From DASQPA01 sp035644215 (lineage in GTDB: Bacteria > Acidobacteriota > Thermoanaerobaculia > Multivoradales > UBA5704): DNA of 29,993 bases. The stretch spans positions 1 through 29,993 of the forward strand of contig DASQPA010000251.1 of the NCBI GenBank assembly GCA_035644215.1, in the 5' to 3' direction. Below, piece by piece: positions 6,050-13,209 of the stretch (positions within the stretch are counted from its first letter, which is position 1; every line of letters starts with the position of its first letter). A model generated the notes under the pieces. The model was not told the DNA's origin. It saw nothing but the letters and a program-made list of their open reading frames with translations, and made no database searches. The position numbers and the translations under genes are program-made.

Positions 6050-8833
6050 GTGCTCTTCCTCTCTCACGCATCGGCCGACGACGCCTTCGTCGGCGAGTTG
6101 CGGAAGGCGCTCGAAGCCCTCCAGGTCTCCGTCTGGGTGGACTCCCGCCACCTGCGGGGTGGCAGCAAGCTGGCGCCGGAGATCGCGCAGGCTATCGAGC
6201 AGGCGCGGCATTTTCTCGTCGTGCTCAGCCCGAGCACGGTCAACTCGCCCTGGGTACGGTGCGAAATTGCGAAAGGGTTGGAGGTCGAGAGGGATCGTCA
6301 GGCGGACGGGTACCGCGTCATCCCTGTGCTGCTGCCCGGGATCACACCCAGTGCGCTGGGGACCTGGTTCGACGAAGAGCCGGTCGCCGTGCCGATCGAG
6401 GTCGGTCCCGGGGGACTGAGCACCGCGATGCCCGCTCTCCTGACTGCCCTGGGGGAACGGCTGCCGACGGATCACCAGCCGTTCGAGTCACCCGAGGTCC
6501 ACCTCTTGGAGGAGCTCGTCCTCGCGCTTTCCGATCCCAAGATCGAGATCCAGGAGGGCAAGCGCCGGGCCGCGGCCATGGCCACGGTCTTTTATCAGCC
6601 CGCTCAAGCCGGGGCCCGCCGAATCGACAGCCGCCGGCGCTTCGCGTTCACCGCGCCGCTCGGGCCGATCGAGACCGCCGACCTGCGTTGGTATCTGGAG
6701 ACCTATTACCTCTGGCCGGACAAGCTGGCCCAGCAGCGCGCGGAGGGGATCGCAAACCGGCTGCCGCAATGGGGCCAGGATCTCTACCAGGCTGCTCTGG
6801 GCGCAGAGTCCGCCCGCGACGCGTTGACCACCTGGCAGCAGGCCTCCGCCGCCGCCACCGCCGAGCGCCGCTTCTCGGTGCAGGTTGACCGGGAGCTGCC
6901 CGAGGGCGCCGCGAAAGAAGCACAGGACGCCGCGGGCGAAGCCGCCACCGAGCTGCTGGCCTTGCCGTGGGAGCTCCTCCACGACGGCCGCTCCTGGCTC
7001 TTTCAGGGAAAGCAGGCCGTGCGGGTCCGCCGACGCCTGCCCAATCGTCAAGCCCAGCCTGCCCGACCTACCGCCCTGCCCATCCGCATCCTGCTCGCGA
7101 GCCCGCGACCAGAGAAGGATGCCAAAGGCAACCGCCTCGGCTACATCGACCACCGGGTGAGCGCCCGACCGCTGGTCGAGGCGGTGGAAAACTTGGGTGA
7201 CCTCGCCCGCCTCACCATCCTCCAACCGCCCACCTATGCCGCGCTCGAACAGGCGCTGCTTGCCGGCGACGAGGGTCAGCCCTTTGACGTCGTCCACTTC
7301 GACGGTCACGGCGTCTATGACAAGCGGCTGGGTCTGGGTGGTTTGTGCTTCGAAGATCCCGGTGACGCAGACAAGCTGGAGAACCGGACGCTGGACTTCG
7401 TGAACGCTACCACGCTCGCCGGCCTGGTCCGCCAGCACCGCATCCCGCTGGTTTTCCTCGAAGCCTGCCAGACCGCAGTGGCCGAGGTGGACCCGACCGC
7501 CTCGGTGGCCGGGCGGCTGCTCGAGGAGGGGGTCGCCTCGGTTGTCGCCATGAGCCACAGCGTCCTGGTGGAGACGGCCCGGCGTTTCGTACAGGCTTTT
7601 TACGCCGATTTGGCCCGTGGCGCGCGGGTGGGCCGTGCGATGCTCGCCGGCCAGCAGGCGCTGTTCGCGGACCCCAAGCGGGGAAGAGTCCTTGGTATCG
7701 GCGAGCTGCGGCTCCAGGACTGGTTCGTACCGGTGCTCTACCAGGAGGAGCAGGACCCACAGCTCATCACCAAGACTGCACCGCAGGAGGTCCAGCAGCT
7801 GGAGGCGAAGAAGCGCCGCTTGCGCCTCGGCGCTCTGCCCGAGCCGCCGCCGCACCATTTCCAGGGACGCAGCCGCGAGCTCCTGGCGCTGGAGCGCCTG
7901 CTGCATCGCGAGCCGTGGGCGGTGGTACGCGGCACCGGCGGGCAGGGGAAGACCACGCTGGCCGTCGAGCTGGCCCGCTGGCTCACCCGCTCGGGGCGGT
8001 TTGCAAAGGTCGCCTTCGTGAGCCTGGAGCATCATCGGGACGCGCGCGCCGTGCTCGACACTCTGGGTCACCAGCTCCTGTCCGAGGGTGACAAATACTC
8101 CGTCGCCCAATACCGCAATTTTGATGAGGCCCTTCAGCCCGTCGAGCGGGCGCTCGCCGATCAGTCCACAATCATTGTGCTCGACAACTGCGAGAGTGTC
8201 CTGCCTGAGCGCGGTGAGCCATCCGACGCACCTTCATCCGAAGACGCCTCCACGGCCATCTTCTCTCTCTGCAAGCGCCTCTTGGATGCCGATCCTCGCG
8301 CCCGCTTAGTCTTCACCAGCCGCGAGTCATTACCGCCGCCGTTCGCTATAGCTCGGTGCGACCTGGAGCTAGGCGCTTTGGGCCGAGAGGACGCCGTCGA
8401 GCTAGTCAGCGAGGTGATGAAGCAGAACGGCTGGACCCCGCCGGAGGACGATTCAGGCAGCACGCCGCAAGAGATCAACGGTCTCGTGGAGGCGGTGCAC
8501 TGCCATGCTCGCGCGCTGGTGCTCCTGGCGCGCGAGGTGGCTCGGCAGGGTGTGAAGGGGACCACAGGCGATCTACGTTCGCTGATGGCCGGACTGGAGC
8601 GCAAGCATCCCGGCGACCGGGAGAATTCGCTCTATGCGAGCGTCGAGCTGTCCCTACGCAGGCTCTCCGCAGAATCGCGCGTTGGCGATCGAGCTGATCG
8701 ATGTCGGTCTGGGCGAAGACATGGGCTATGGCCACCTGCGCCTGGACCCTGGCCTGTCGCCCTACCTGCTGGGCGAGCTGGCCGACGACGAAGCGGATGC
8801 CCTCCGCTCCCGCTGGGCCGAGGCGATGGCTAA
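6050..8833 (+). CDS. TIR-CHAT-NB-ARC (STAND) defence-like protein, N-terminal part, frame broken near 8675
   Basis: I prefer the GTG at 6050, which opens directly into the TIR domain. The ATG at 5990 lies inside a stray copy of the 21-bp repeat and upstream of the likely promoter. Numbering from the GTG: TIR domain 1-135 ('VLFLSHASADDAFV'; putative catalytic E72 in 'SPWVRCEIA'); CHAT caspase-like protease about 344-565 with H420 in 'VVHFDGHG' and C473 in 'FLEACQTA'; NB-ARC ATPase from about 605 with P-loop GTGGQGKTT (628-636), Walker B 'TIIVLDNCESV' (707-717) and 'RLVFTSRE' (752-759). Homologous sequence stops at 'SLYASVELSLRRLSAES' (ending about residue 876); the last ~50 residues are out-of-frame read-through. 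The natural continuation is in the next frame. TIR domains usually cleave or convert NAD+, CHAT domains are proteases, and STAND ATPases sense triggers. Confidence 0.88.
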   Translation: MLFLSHASADDAFVGELRKALEALQVSVWVDSRHLRGGSKLAPEIAQAIEQARHFLVVLSPSTVNSPWVRCEIAKGLEVERDRQADGYRVIPVLLPGITPSALGTWFDEEPVAVPIEVGPGGLSTAMPALLTALGERLPTDHQPFESPEVHLLEELVLALSDPKIEIQEGKRRAAAMATVFYQPAQAGARRIDSRRRFAFTAPLGPIETADLRWYLETYYLWPDKLAQQRAEGIANRLPQWGQDLYQAALGAESARDALTTWQQASAAATAERRFSVQVDRELPEGAAKEAQDAAGEAATELLALPWELLHDGRSWLFQGKQAVRVRRRLPNRQAQPARPTALPIRILLASPRPEKDAKGNRLGYIDHRVSARPLVEAVENLGDLARLTILQPPTYAALEQALLAGDEGQPFDVVHFDGHGVYDKRLGLGGLCFEDPGDADKLENRTLDFVNATTLAGLVRQHRIPLVFLEACQTAVAEVDPTASVAGRLLEEGVASVVAMSHSVLVETARRFVQAFYADLARGARVGRAMLAGQQALFADPKRGRVLGIGELRLQDWFVPVLYQEEQDPQLITKTAPQEVQQLEAKKRRLRLGALPEPPPHHFQGRSRELLALERLLHREPWAVVRGTGGQGKTTLAVELARWLTRSGRFAKVAFVSLEHHRDARAVLDTLGHQLLSEGDKYSVAQYRNFDEALQPVERALADQSTIIVLDNCESVLPERGEPSDAPSSEDASTAIFSLCKRLLDADPRARLVFTSRESLPPPFAIARCDLELGALGREDAVELVSEVMKQNGWTPPEDDSGSTPQEINGLVEAVHCHARALVLLAREVARQGVKGTTGDLRSLMAGLERKHPGDRENSLYASVELSLRRLSAESRVGDRADRCRSGRRHGLWPPAPGPWPVALPAGRAGRRRSGCPPLPLGRGDG

Positions 8834-10562
8834 ACTGACAAGATATCTCTACGAGCAGCAGTTCAAGGACGCGCGGCTCGCCGCCCAGCTGACGCTACTG
8901 GAGCTTCCCAATCTCTTGGCCATGCTGGACTGGCTCCAGGACCGCTGGTCGCCGGAGCGTGTGGTGGGTCTCGCGACCGACGTGGAGCAGATAGTGGCTA
9001 ACCTTGGTAGGCCGCAGGCTTTGGCGCGGTCAACGCGGATCCGTGAAAAGGCCGCGCAGAAGCTAGGTGATTGGAGTCACGCCCGTTTCGTGTCCGAAAG
9101 TTCGCATATTGACCGCCTGCTGGAACGCGGCGACCTCCCTGCCGCGCATGCCGCCGCCCAAGAGCTTCTCGGGAAATGCCTTGGCGCCGGCGAGAAGGCT
9201 TTCCATGAAGCAGCCTACAACACCGCCCATGCACATGTACTCCTCGGTAGGGTGCTGAAAAGCGGTGGCGCTGCCGAAGGAGCCCTGGCGCCGCTGGAGG
9301 AAGCGCAGCGGCGATTTCAGGAGCTGGCAAATGAAGGCAACGCGAGAGCCGAGCGAATGGCTTCGGCCACCCTTACAGAAACTGGTGATTGCCTTCTGGC
9401 ACTGGGACGCCTGGAGGAGGCTGCGCAGGCTTATGAGAAGACAATAGACCTCGACGAGAAAGCAAATCGGCTGAGAGATGTAGCCGTGGGCAAGTTCCAG
9501 CTCGGTACCGTGCGACTCTACCAGAATCGCTATTGGGAGGCACTGGAGATTTACGTAGAAGCCCGAGATGCCTTCAAGGTGTTAGGCGAGCCATTAATGG
9601 TCGCCACTGCCTGGCACCAGATCGGCATGGTTCATGAAGACGCCGGCCAGTCCGAGCCCGCCGAGCAAGCCTATCGTCAAGCGCTGGCGATCGAGGTGCA
9701 GGAGAACCAGCTCGCAGATCAAGCTTCCACCTTAGACCAATTAGGTCTCCTTTATAACAAGGCCCAACGTTTCGAAGAGTCCGTCGTCTTCCACATACAG
9801 GCCGCTCAGATCCGCACAAATCTAGGAGATTTAGCGGCCGAGGGTAGAAGCCGAAATAACCTGGCACTTTCCTTGAGTGCACTTCAACGTTACGATGAAG
9901 CCCGGCAGGAGGTTCAGCGTGCGATTGAGTGCCAGAGGCCCTATGGCCACGCCGCCCAGCCATGGACTGCCTGGGCAATTCTGGAGGATCTCGCGACGAC
10001 CACCTCGCGGCGCACGGTGTCACCCTTGCCGAAGCAGCTGAGTGCTTCTACAACGAACATGTGGTCCGCTGAGACGGCTGAGCTGCTTATGCGCGAGGCC
10101 GAGGACGACTCGGCCTGGGGCCCTCCAATTCATGTTCCCGCCAAGCCATGGGCCCATAGGGTCCGCGTACGCCGCCTTGACCTGGCAGCCAAGTTTTACG
10201 TGCTTTCCGTCCTGTACCGCCTGGGTGCCTCTGCCACAGTCTCCGTCGGCGCCGAGAAGGACGTGGACATTACGGTCGTGCGCAAGCCCGGAGAGGTGGT
10301 CACCGTGGACGTCAAGGTGGCGCCCGACTCCAAGTCATGGCCGATGGCCGAGTTCACTGTGGAGAGAGGTCATTTCATTGTGTTTGTTCGTTTCTTGAAG
10401 AAGGGGTCCGTTCCTCAACCCATTCCCGAGTCGTACGTTCTGAGCTCGCGCGACCTGCGTACATGGGCCAAAGAGCACGATGGGCTGGTTAGAATCCGGG
10501 AGCTCGTAAAGAACGCCCGGGATGCGCGCGAAGCTTGGGACCGTCTTCTGCCGGCTGCGTAA
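8634..10562 (+). CDS. TPR region plus PD-(D/E)XK nuclease-like domain: C-terminal part of the STAND protein
   Basis: 642 aa if read from the ATG at 8634. Homologous sequence begins at about 8679 ('RALAIELIDVGLGEDMGYG') and looks like the end of the STAND winged-helix region, so this is the second half of the gene ending in another frame. Codons 60-125 are a helical linker and about 130-450 hold tetratricopeptide repeats (e.g. 'LGRLEEAAQAYEKTIDLDEK', 'AGQSEPAEQAYRQALAIE'). From about 505 there is a different domain: 'LDLAAKFYVLSVLYRLGASATVS' then D545 and a D559-V-K561 motif, followed by 'HFIVFVRFL', as in the PD-(D/E)XK restriction-like fold that carries a QVK/DVK core. Base composition over 9000-10000 is visibly more A/T-rich than the neighbours, suggesting transfer. 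Whether this half is translated alone is unknown; an internal ATG at 8721 is possible. Confidence 0.8.
   Translation: MRASSCPYAGSPQNRALAIELIDVGLGEDMGYGHLRLDPGLSPYLLGELADDEADALRSRWAEAMAKLTRYLYEQQFKDARLAAQLTLLELPNLLAMLDWLQDRWSPERVVGLATDVEQIVANLGRPQALARSTRIREKAAQKLGDWSHARFVSESSHIDRLLERGDLPAAHAAAQELLGKCLGAGEKAFHEAAYNTAHAHVLLGRVLKSGGAAEGALAPLEEAQRRFQELANEGNARAERMASATLTETGDCLLALGRLEEAAQAYEKTIDLDEKANRLRDVAVGKFQLGTVRLYQNRYWEALEIYVEARDAFKVLGEPLMVATAWHQIGMVHEDAGQSEPAEQAYRQALAIEVQENQLADQASTLDQLGLLYNKAQRFEESVVFHIQAAQIRTNLGDLAAEGRSRNNLALSLSALQRYDEARQEVQRAIECQRPYGHAAQPWTAWAILEDLATTTSRRTVSPLPKQLSASTTNMWSAETAELLMREAEDDSAWGPPIHVPAKPWAHRVRVRRLDLAAKFYVLSVLYRLGASATVSVGAEKDVDITVVRKPGEVVTVDVKVAPDSKSWPMAEFTVERGHFIVFVRFLKKGSVPQPIPESYVLSSRDLRTWAKEHDGLVRIRELVKNARDAREAWDRLLPAA
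9995..10072 (+). pseudogene. Possible 25-codon remnant of a DUF4258/BrnT-like ORF in a shifted frame
   Basis: In the frame shifted from the TPR/nuclease ORF, this stretch reads 'DDHLAAHGVTLAEAAECFYN' and ends NEHVVR-stop (TGA 10070-10072). The 'HxxxHGVTxxEAxxxF' pattern resembles the start of small DUF4258 or BrnT-type toxins. It sits exactly where TPR homology ends and nuclease-like sequence begins. It may be chance. Confidence 0.25.
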
Positions 10563-10566
10563 GGGA

Positions 10567-10690
10567 TTAGGAAGAATTCCCACCCAGGCTCTCCAGGCGG
10601 CGGACCCACTCGCCGAAGTGACGACAGCTTTCACAGAGCGCCGGGAGCCCGATCCGGCGGGTGACGGTCGGGCCGTGCAGGGTCTTCTGA
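10567..10690 (-). pseudogene. Frameshifted C-terminal tail of the DUF4276 gene
   Basis: After the in-frame TAA near 10691, the adjacent minus-strand frame continues for about 40 codons as 'QKTLHGPTVTRRIGLPALC' and 'CRHFGEWVRRLESLGG', stopping at TAA 10569-10567. This matches how DUF4276 proteins usually end (a '...HGP..A.RIGL...R..CPHFxxWLxRLE' tail). The offset corresponds to one extra base or two missing bases near 10690-10697. The intact gene would end 4 bp from the stop of the convergent TPR/nuclease gene. Confidence 0.7.
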
Positions 10691-11236
10691 TTAGGACGGC
10701 AGAAGCTTCTGGAGGCGCGCCGAGGGGTGCGTTTCGGGTCCGTCGTTGACTTCCTCGGGAGATCCCACGGAGCGCAGGGTGGCGGCGAGCAGCTCGGCGA
10801 CTTGGGACCTGGGGAACGCGGATTGGACCTCGGTTGGAGAGGCGAACAATAGGGCCTCGAACTCGTGCAGGGAAAGATAGGGCACCAGCCGGCGGTCGTT
10901 CAAGTCGGCGGCCAGAGCCCGTTCCAGGTGCTCGACTCTCTGGTAGCAGGTCCCGGCGGGCCGGGTTGAGAAGCCTGGGAAGTCGCGCGGCAGGCCGTAG
11001 TAGTCGAGCATCGTCGTGACGGCGGCATCCCGATCCGCCAGAAGGTGCAGGAGATCCTGCCGGACCTTGCCGTACTGGCTGACTCCCCCTTTGAACTTGA
11101 ACCCGGACTTGACCCTCTTGGTGGAGACGAGGACGGGTTTCAGGTAGATCTCGAATTGGAGGAGGTGCTCGGCCAGGACATCGCGGACGAACGTCTCCTC
11201 GGTCTGCCCCTCCACCAGGGCGAGGACCCGCGTCAA
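10691..11236 (-). CDS. DUF4276 (Toprim-like) protein, partner of the AAA ATPase; frameshifted at its 3' end
   Basis: 181 aa from a TTG start (11236-11234) that overlaps the TGA of the upstream ATPase gene (TTGA), implying translational coupling. The start is placed there because homology begins at once with 'TRVLALVEGQTEETFV', the DUF4276 signature in which the Glu of VEG and the following Glu are likely metal ligands of a Toprim-like fold. Later family blocks are 'GKVRQDLLHLLADRDAAVTT', 'MLDYYGLPRDFPG' and 'YLSLHEFEALLFASP'. The frame is cut by a TAA after 'HPSARLQKLLPS'; the missing tail lies in the next frame (10567-10690). ATPase-DUF4276 pairs occur widely and resemble split OLD/PARIS-like ATPase-Toprim defence modules; that role is inferred. 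The loss of about 40 residues may have inactivated it, unless it is a sequencing error. Confidence 0.85.
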   Translation of the reverse strand: MTRVLALVEGQTEETFVRDVLAEHLLQFEIYLKPVLVSTKRVKSGFKFKGGVSQYGKVRQDLLHLLADRDAAVTTMLDYYGLPRDFPGFSTRPAGTCYQRVEHLERALAADLNDRRLVPYLSLHEFEALLFASPTEVQSAFPRSQVAELLAATLRSVGSPEEVNDGPETHPSARLQKLLPS

Positions 11237-12303
11237 GAGTGGGGTCTCCCCCCCAGGACGTTCTTCTCCCACAGCTCGCCCAGAGAATAATCGTCGATCC
11301 AGCCCGCGATCTCCTCCTCGGTAAGACGGCGGAAGACCGATTCGCCGTCCTGGCGATCGACGATGATGATCTCCTCGGGGGAGAGCTGATTGACCAAGGT
11401 TACCGATTGCGTCGAGACCACGAGTTGGGTGCGGGACGCAGCAGCGTGGAGGAGGCTGGCAAGGACGGTGATGGCGTAGGGGTGGAGGCCGAGCTCCGGC
11501 TCGTCGATCAGGACAGTGGGAGGAAGCTCCGGCTGCAGTAGAAGGGTCGCCAGACTGATGAAGCGCAGAGTTCCGTCGGAGAGGTCGTGTGCATGGAAGT
11601 AGGTGTCGGAATCCTTCTCCTGCCACTCCAGGCGGATCTTGCTCGGATTCAGGCGATCGGGCCGAAGATCGAAGCGCCGGAAGAAGGGAGCCACCATGCG
11701 AACGGTATCCTCGATCGTACGGAAGGCACTCGGTTGCGTTTCTTGCAGCCGATAAAGGAAAGCAGCAAGGTTACCTGCATCTGGCCGCAGATAGGCGTTG
11801 TCGGCGAGGTCACCTGTCTGCTTTACTTTGGCCGAGACACTCGTATCTTGAAAGTGATGCACCTTCCATTGCTGTAGAGTTAGTAGCGGGACATCTGCAG
11901 GAGTACGGGTCAAATCCAGAAGCTTCGACTCACTTTGTCCAGTACTGAAAGAAAAAGAATTGTTAGCGACAGGCAGATAGGCATTCTCGCTCTGGAAGAT
12001 CAATCGATCGTTCTCTGTCGGCACCAGGCTGCAAGAATAGGAGCCGCGGTCGAACTTGAGGTCGATGGCGATTTCTTCGGTAACCTTCCTACCGAAATGG
12101 AGAAGCCGGTCCGCCCCTCCGGCCTGAGCAACGAAGACCTGGAGATTCTTCTCGGCGATCTCGTTGAGCAGTCGGAAGACCCCCATGAGATTCGACTTGC
12201 CCGCCCCGTTGGCGCCGATCAGAACGTTGAGCAGGCCGAGATCGAGGGTCTGATCGCGGATCGACTTATAGCCGGCGACGTGGATTCGGTCGAGGCGGTA
12301 CAT
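11233..12303 (-). CDS. AAA/ABC-type ATPase (AAA_21, OLD-like)
   Basis: 356 aa from an ATG at 12303-12301. It begins 'MYRLDRIHVAGYKSI', typical of RecF/OLD-like ATPases. Walker A GANGAGKSN lies at 30-38, an ABC-signature-like 'LSDGTLR' at 241-247, Walker B 'VLIDEPELGLHP' at 264-275 and a switch 'VVSTQS' at 295-300. It lacks a C-terminal Toprim domain, which the overlapping DUF4276 gene would supply in trans. The start lies only 15 bp downstream of the lpxL-like stop on the same strand, so the cassette may be transcribed from the LPS operon promoter; no promoter of its own was recognised in that gap. Function is probably DNA- or phage-related, by family analogy. Confidence 0.92.
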   Translation of the reverse strand: MYRLDRIHVAGYKSIRDQTLDLGLLNVLIGANGAGKSNLMGVFRLLNEIAEKNLQVFVAQAGGADRLLHFGRKVTEEIAIDLKFDRGSYSCSLVPTENDRLIFQSENAYLPVANNSFSFSTGQSESKLLDLTRTPADVPLLTLQQWKVHHFQDTSVSAKVKQTGDLADNAYLRPDAGNLAAFLYRLQETQPSAFRTIEDTVRMVAPFFRRFDLRPDRLNPSKIRLEWQEKDSDTYFHAHDLSDGTLRFISLATLLLQPELPPTVLIDEPELGLHPYAITVLASLLHAAASRTQLVVSTQSVTLVNQLSPEEIIIVDRQDGESVFRRLTEEEIAGWIDDYSLGELWEKNVLGGRPHS

Positions 12304-12318
12304 GGTCGATTGAGGCTA

Positions 12319-13209
12319 TCACCCTCTCCGCCCCCGGTCCCAGCGCCGGTGCATCCACAGCCACATCTCAGGGTGCAACCGGATCTCGTTCTCGATGACC
12401 TCCAGATACTTGCGGGTAAGCGCGGCGACCGCCTCTTCCCCCTCTCCCTCGGGGAAGATGGGGGGGCGGGCCACGAAACGGTAGGTGCCTTTCGGGGTGG
12501 GGATGCCAAAGCAGCCCACCACCGGGGTGCCGGTGCGGAGCGAGAGCCGGGCGAGGATCGGGGTGGTCAGGGCCGGGTGACCGAAAAAGGGGACGGAGAT
12601 CCCCTCCCGCTCCTGGACCCGCTGGTCGACCAGGATGGCGATCCGCCCCTGGTCGCGGAGGATCTGGAGCATCCGGCGGGCCGCCCCGTGCTTGTGGATC
12701 ACCCCGTTGCCGAAGCGGGTGCGCAGGGCGGTGAGCTCGCGCTCCAGGTAGGGGTTGTCCGCCGGCCGGGCCACCACGTGCATGGGACCCTTATAGAGGC
12801 CGACGGGGAGGGCGGCGATCTCCCAGTAGCCGAGGTGGGCGGAGAGGACGAAGACGCCGCGGCCGGCCCCGGCCGCCTTCCCCAGGTTCTCCCAGCCCTC
12901 GTAAGTGAAGCGGCGGCAGAGCTCTTCCGGAGTGAAGCGGGAGGAGGAAATAAGGTCGGTCAACGCGCCGCCGAACTGGCGGAAGCAGGCGGCGACCAGG
13001 GCGCGGCGGGCCGGCTCGGCCATCTCGGGCCAGGCGAGAGCGAGATTGCGGAAGGCCACCTCGCGGTGCCGGCGGTCCAGGCGGTGGGCGAGAGCTCCCA
13101 GGGCCTCCCCGAAGCCGCGGGCGGTGGCGTGGGGGAGGGCGCGGAGGAATCCTTTCAAGGCCAGGTAGAGGCCGTACTCCACCCGGTGGCGGACGGGGGC
13201 GTCCTTCAC
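12319..13209 (-). CDS. Lipid A biosynthesis (LpxL/HtrB-type) lauroyl acyltransferase
   Basis: 296 aa from a GTG start overlapping the lpxK stop (GTGA). The family active-site motif HX4(D/E) is seen as 'SAHLGYWEIA' with H125 and E130. Further LpxL-type blocks are 'FVLSAHLGYWE', 'NPYLERELTALRTRFG', 'ILVDQRVQEREGISVPFFG' and the C-terminal 'HPEMWLWMHRRW'. The enzyme transfers a secondary acyl chain to Kdo-lipid A (or a precursor) at the inner membrane. Its position after waaA and lpxK supports the assignment; acyl-chain length and position cannot be read from sequence. Confidence 0.93.
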   Translation of the reverse strand: MKDAPVRHRVEYGLYLALKGFLRALPHATARGFGEALGALAHRLDRRHREVAFRNLALAWPEMAEPARRALVAACFRQFGGALTDLISSSRFTPEELCRRFTYEGWENLGKAAGAGRGVFVLSAHLGYWEIAALPVGLYKGPMHVVARPADNPYLERELTALRTRFGNGVIHKHGAARRMLQILRDQGRIAILVDQRVQEREGISVPFFGHPALTTPILARLSLRTGTPVVGCFGIPTPKGTYRFVARPPIFPEGEGEEAVAALTRKYLEVIENEIRLHPEMWLWMHRRWDRGRRG

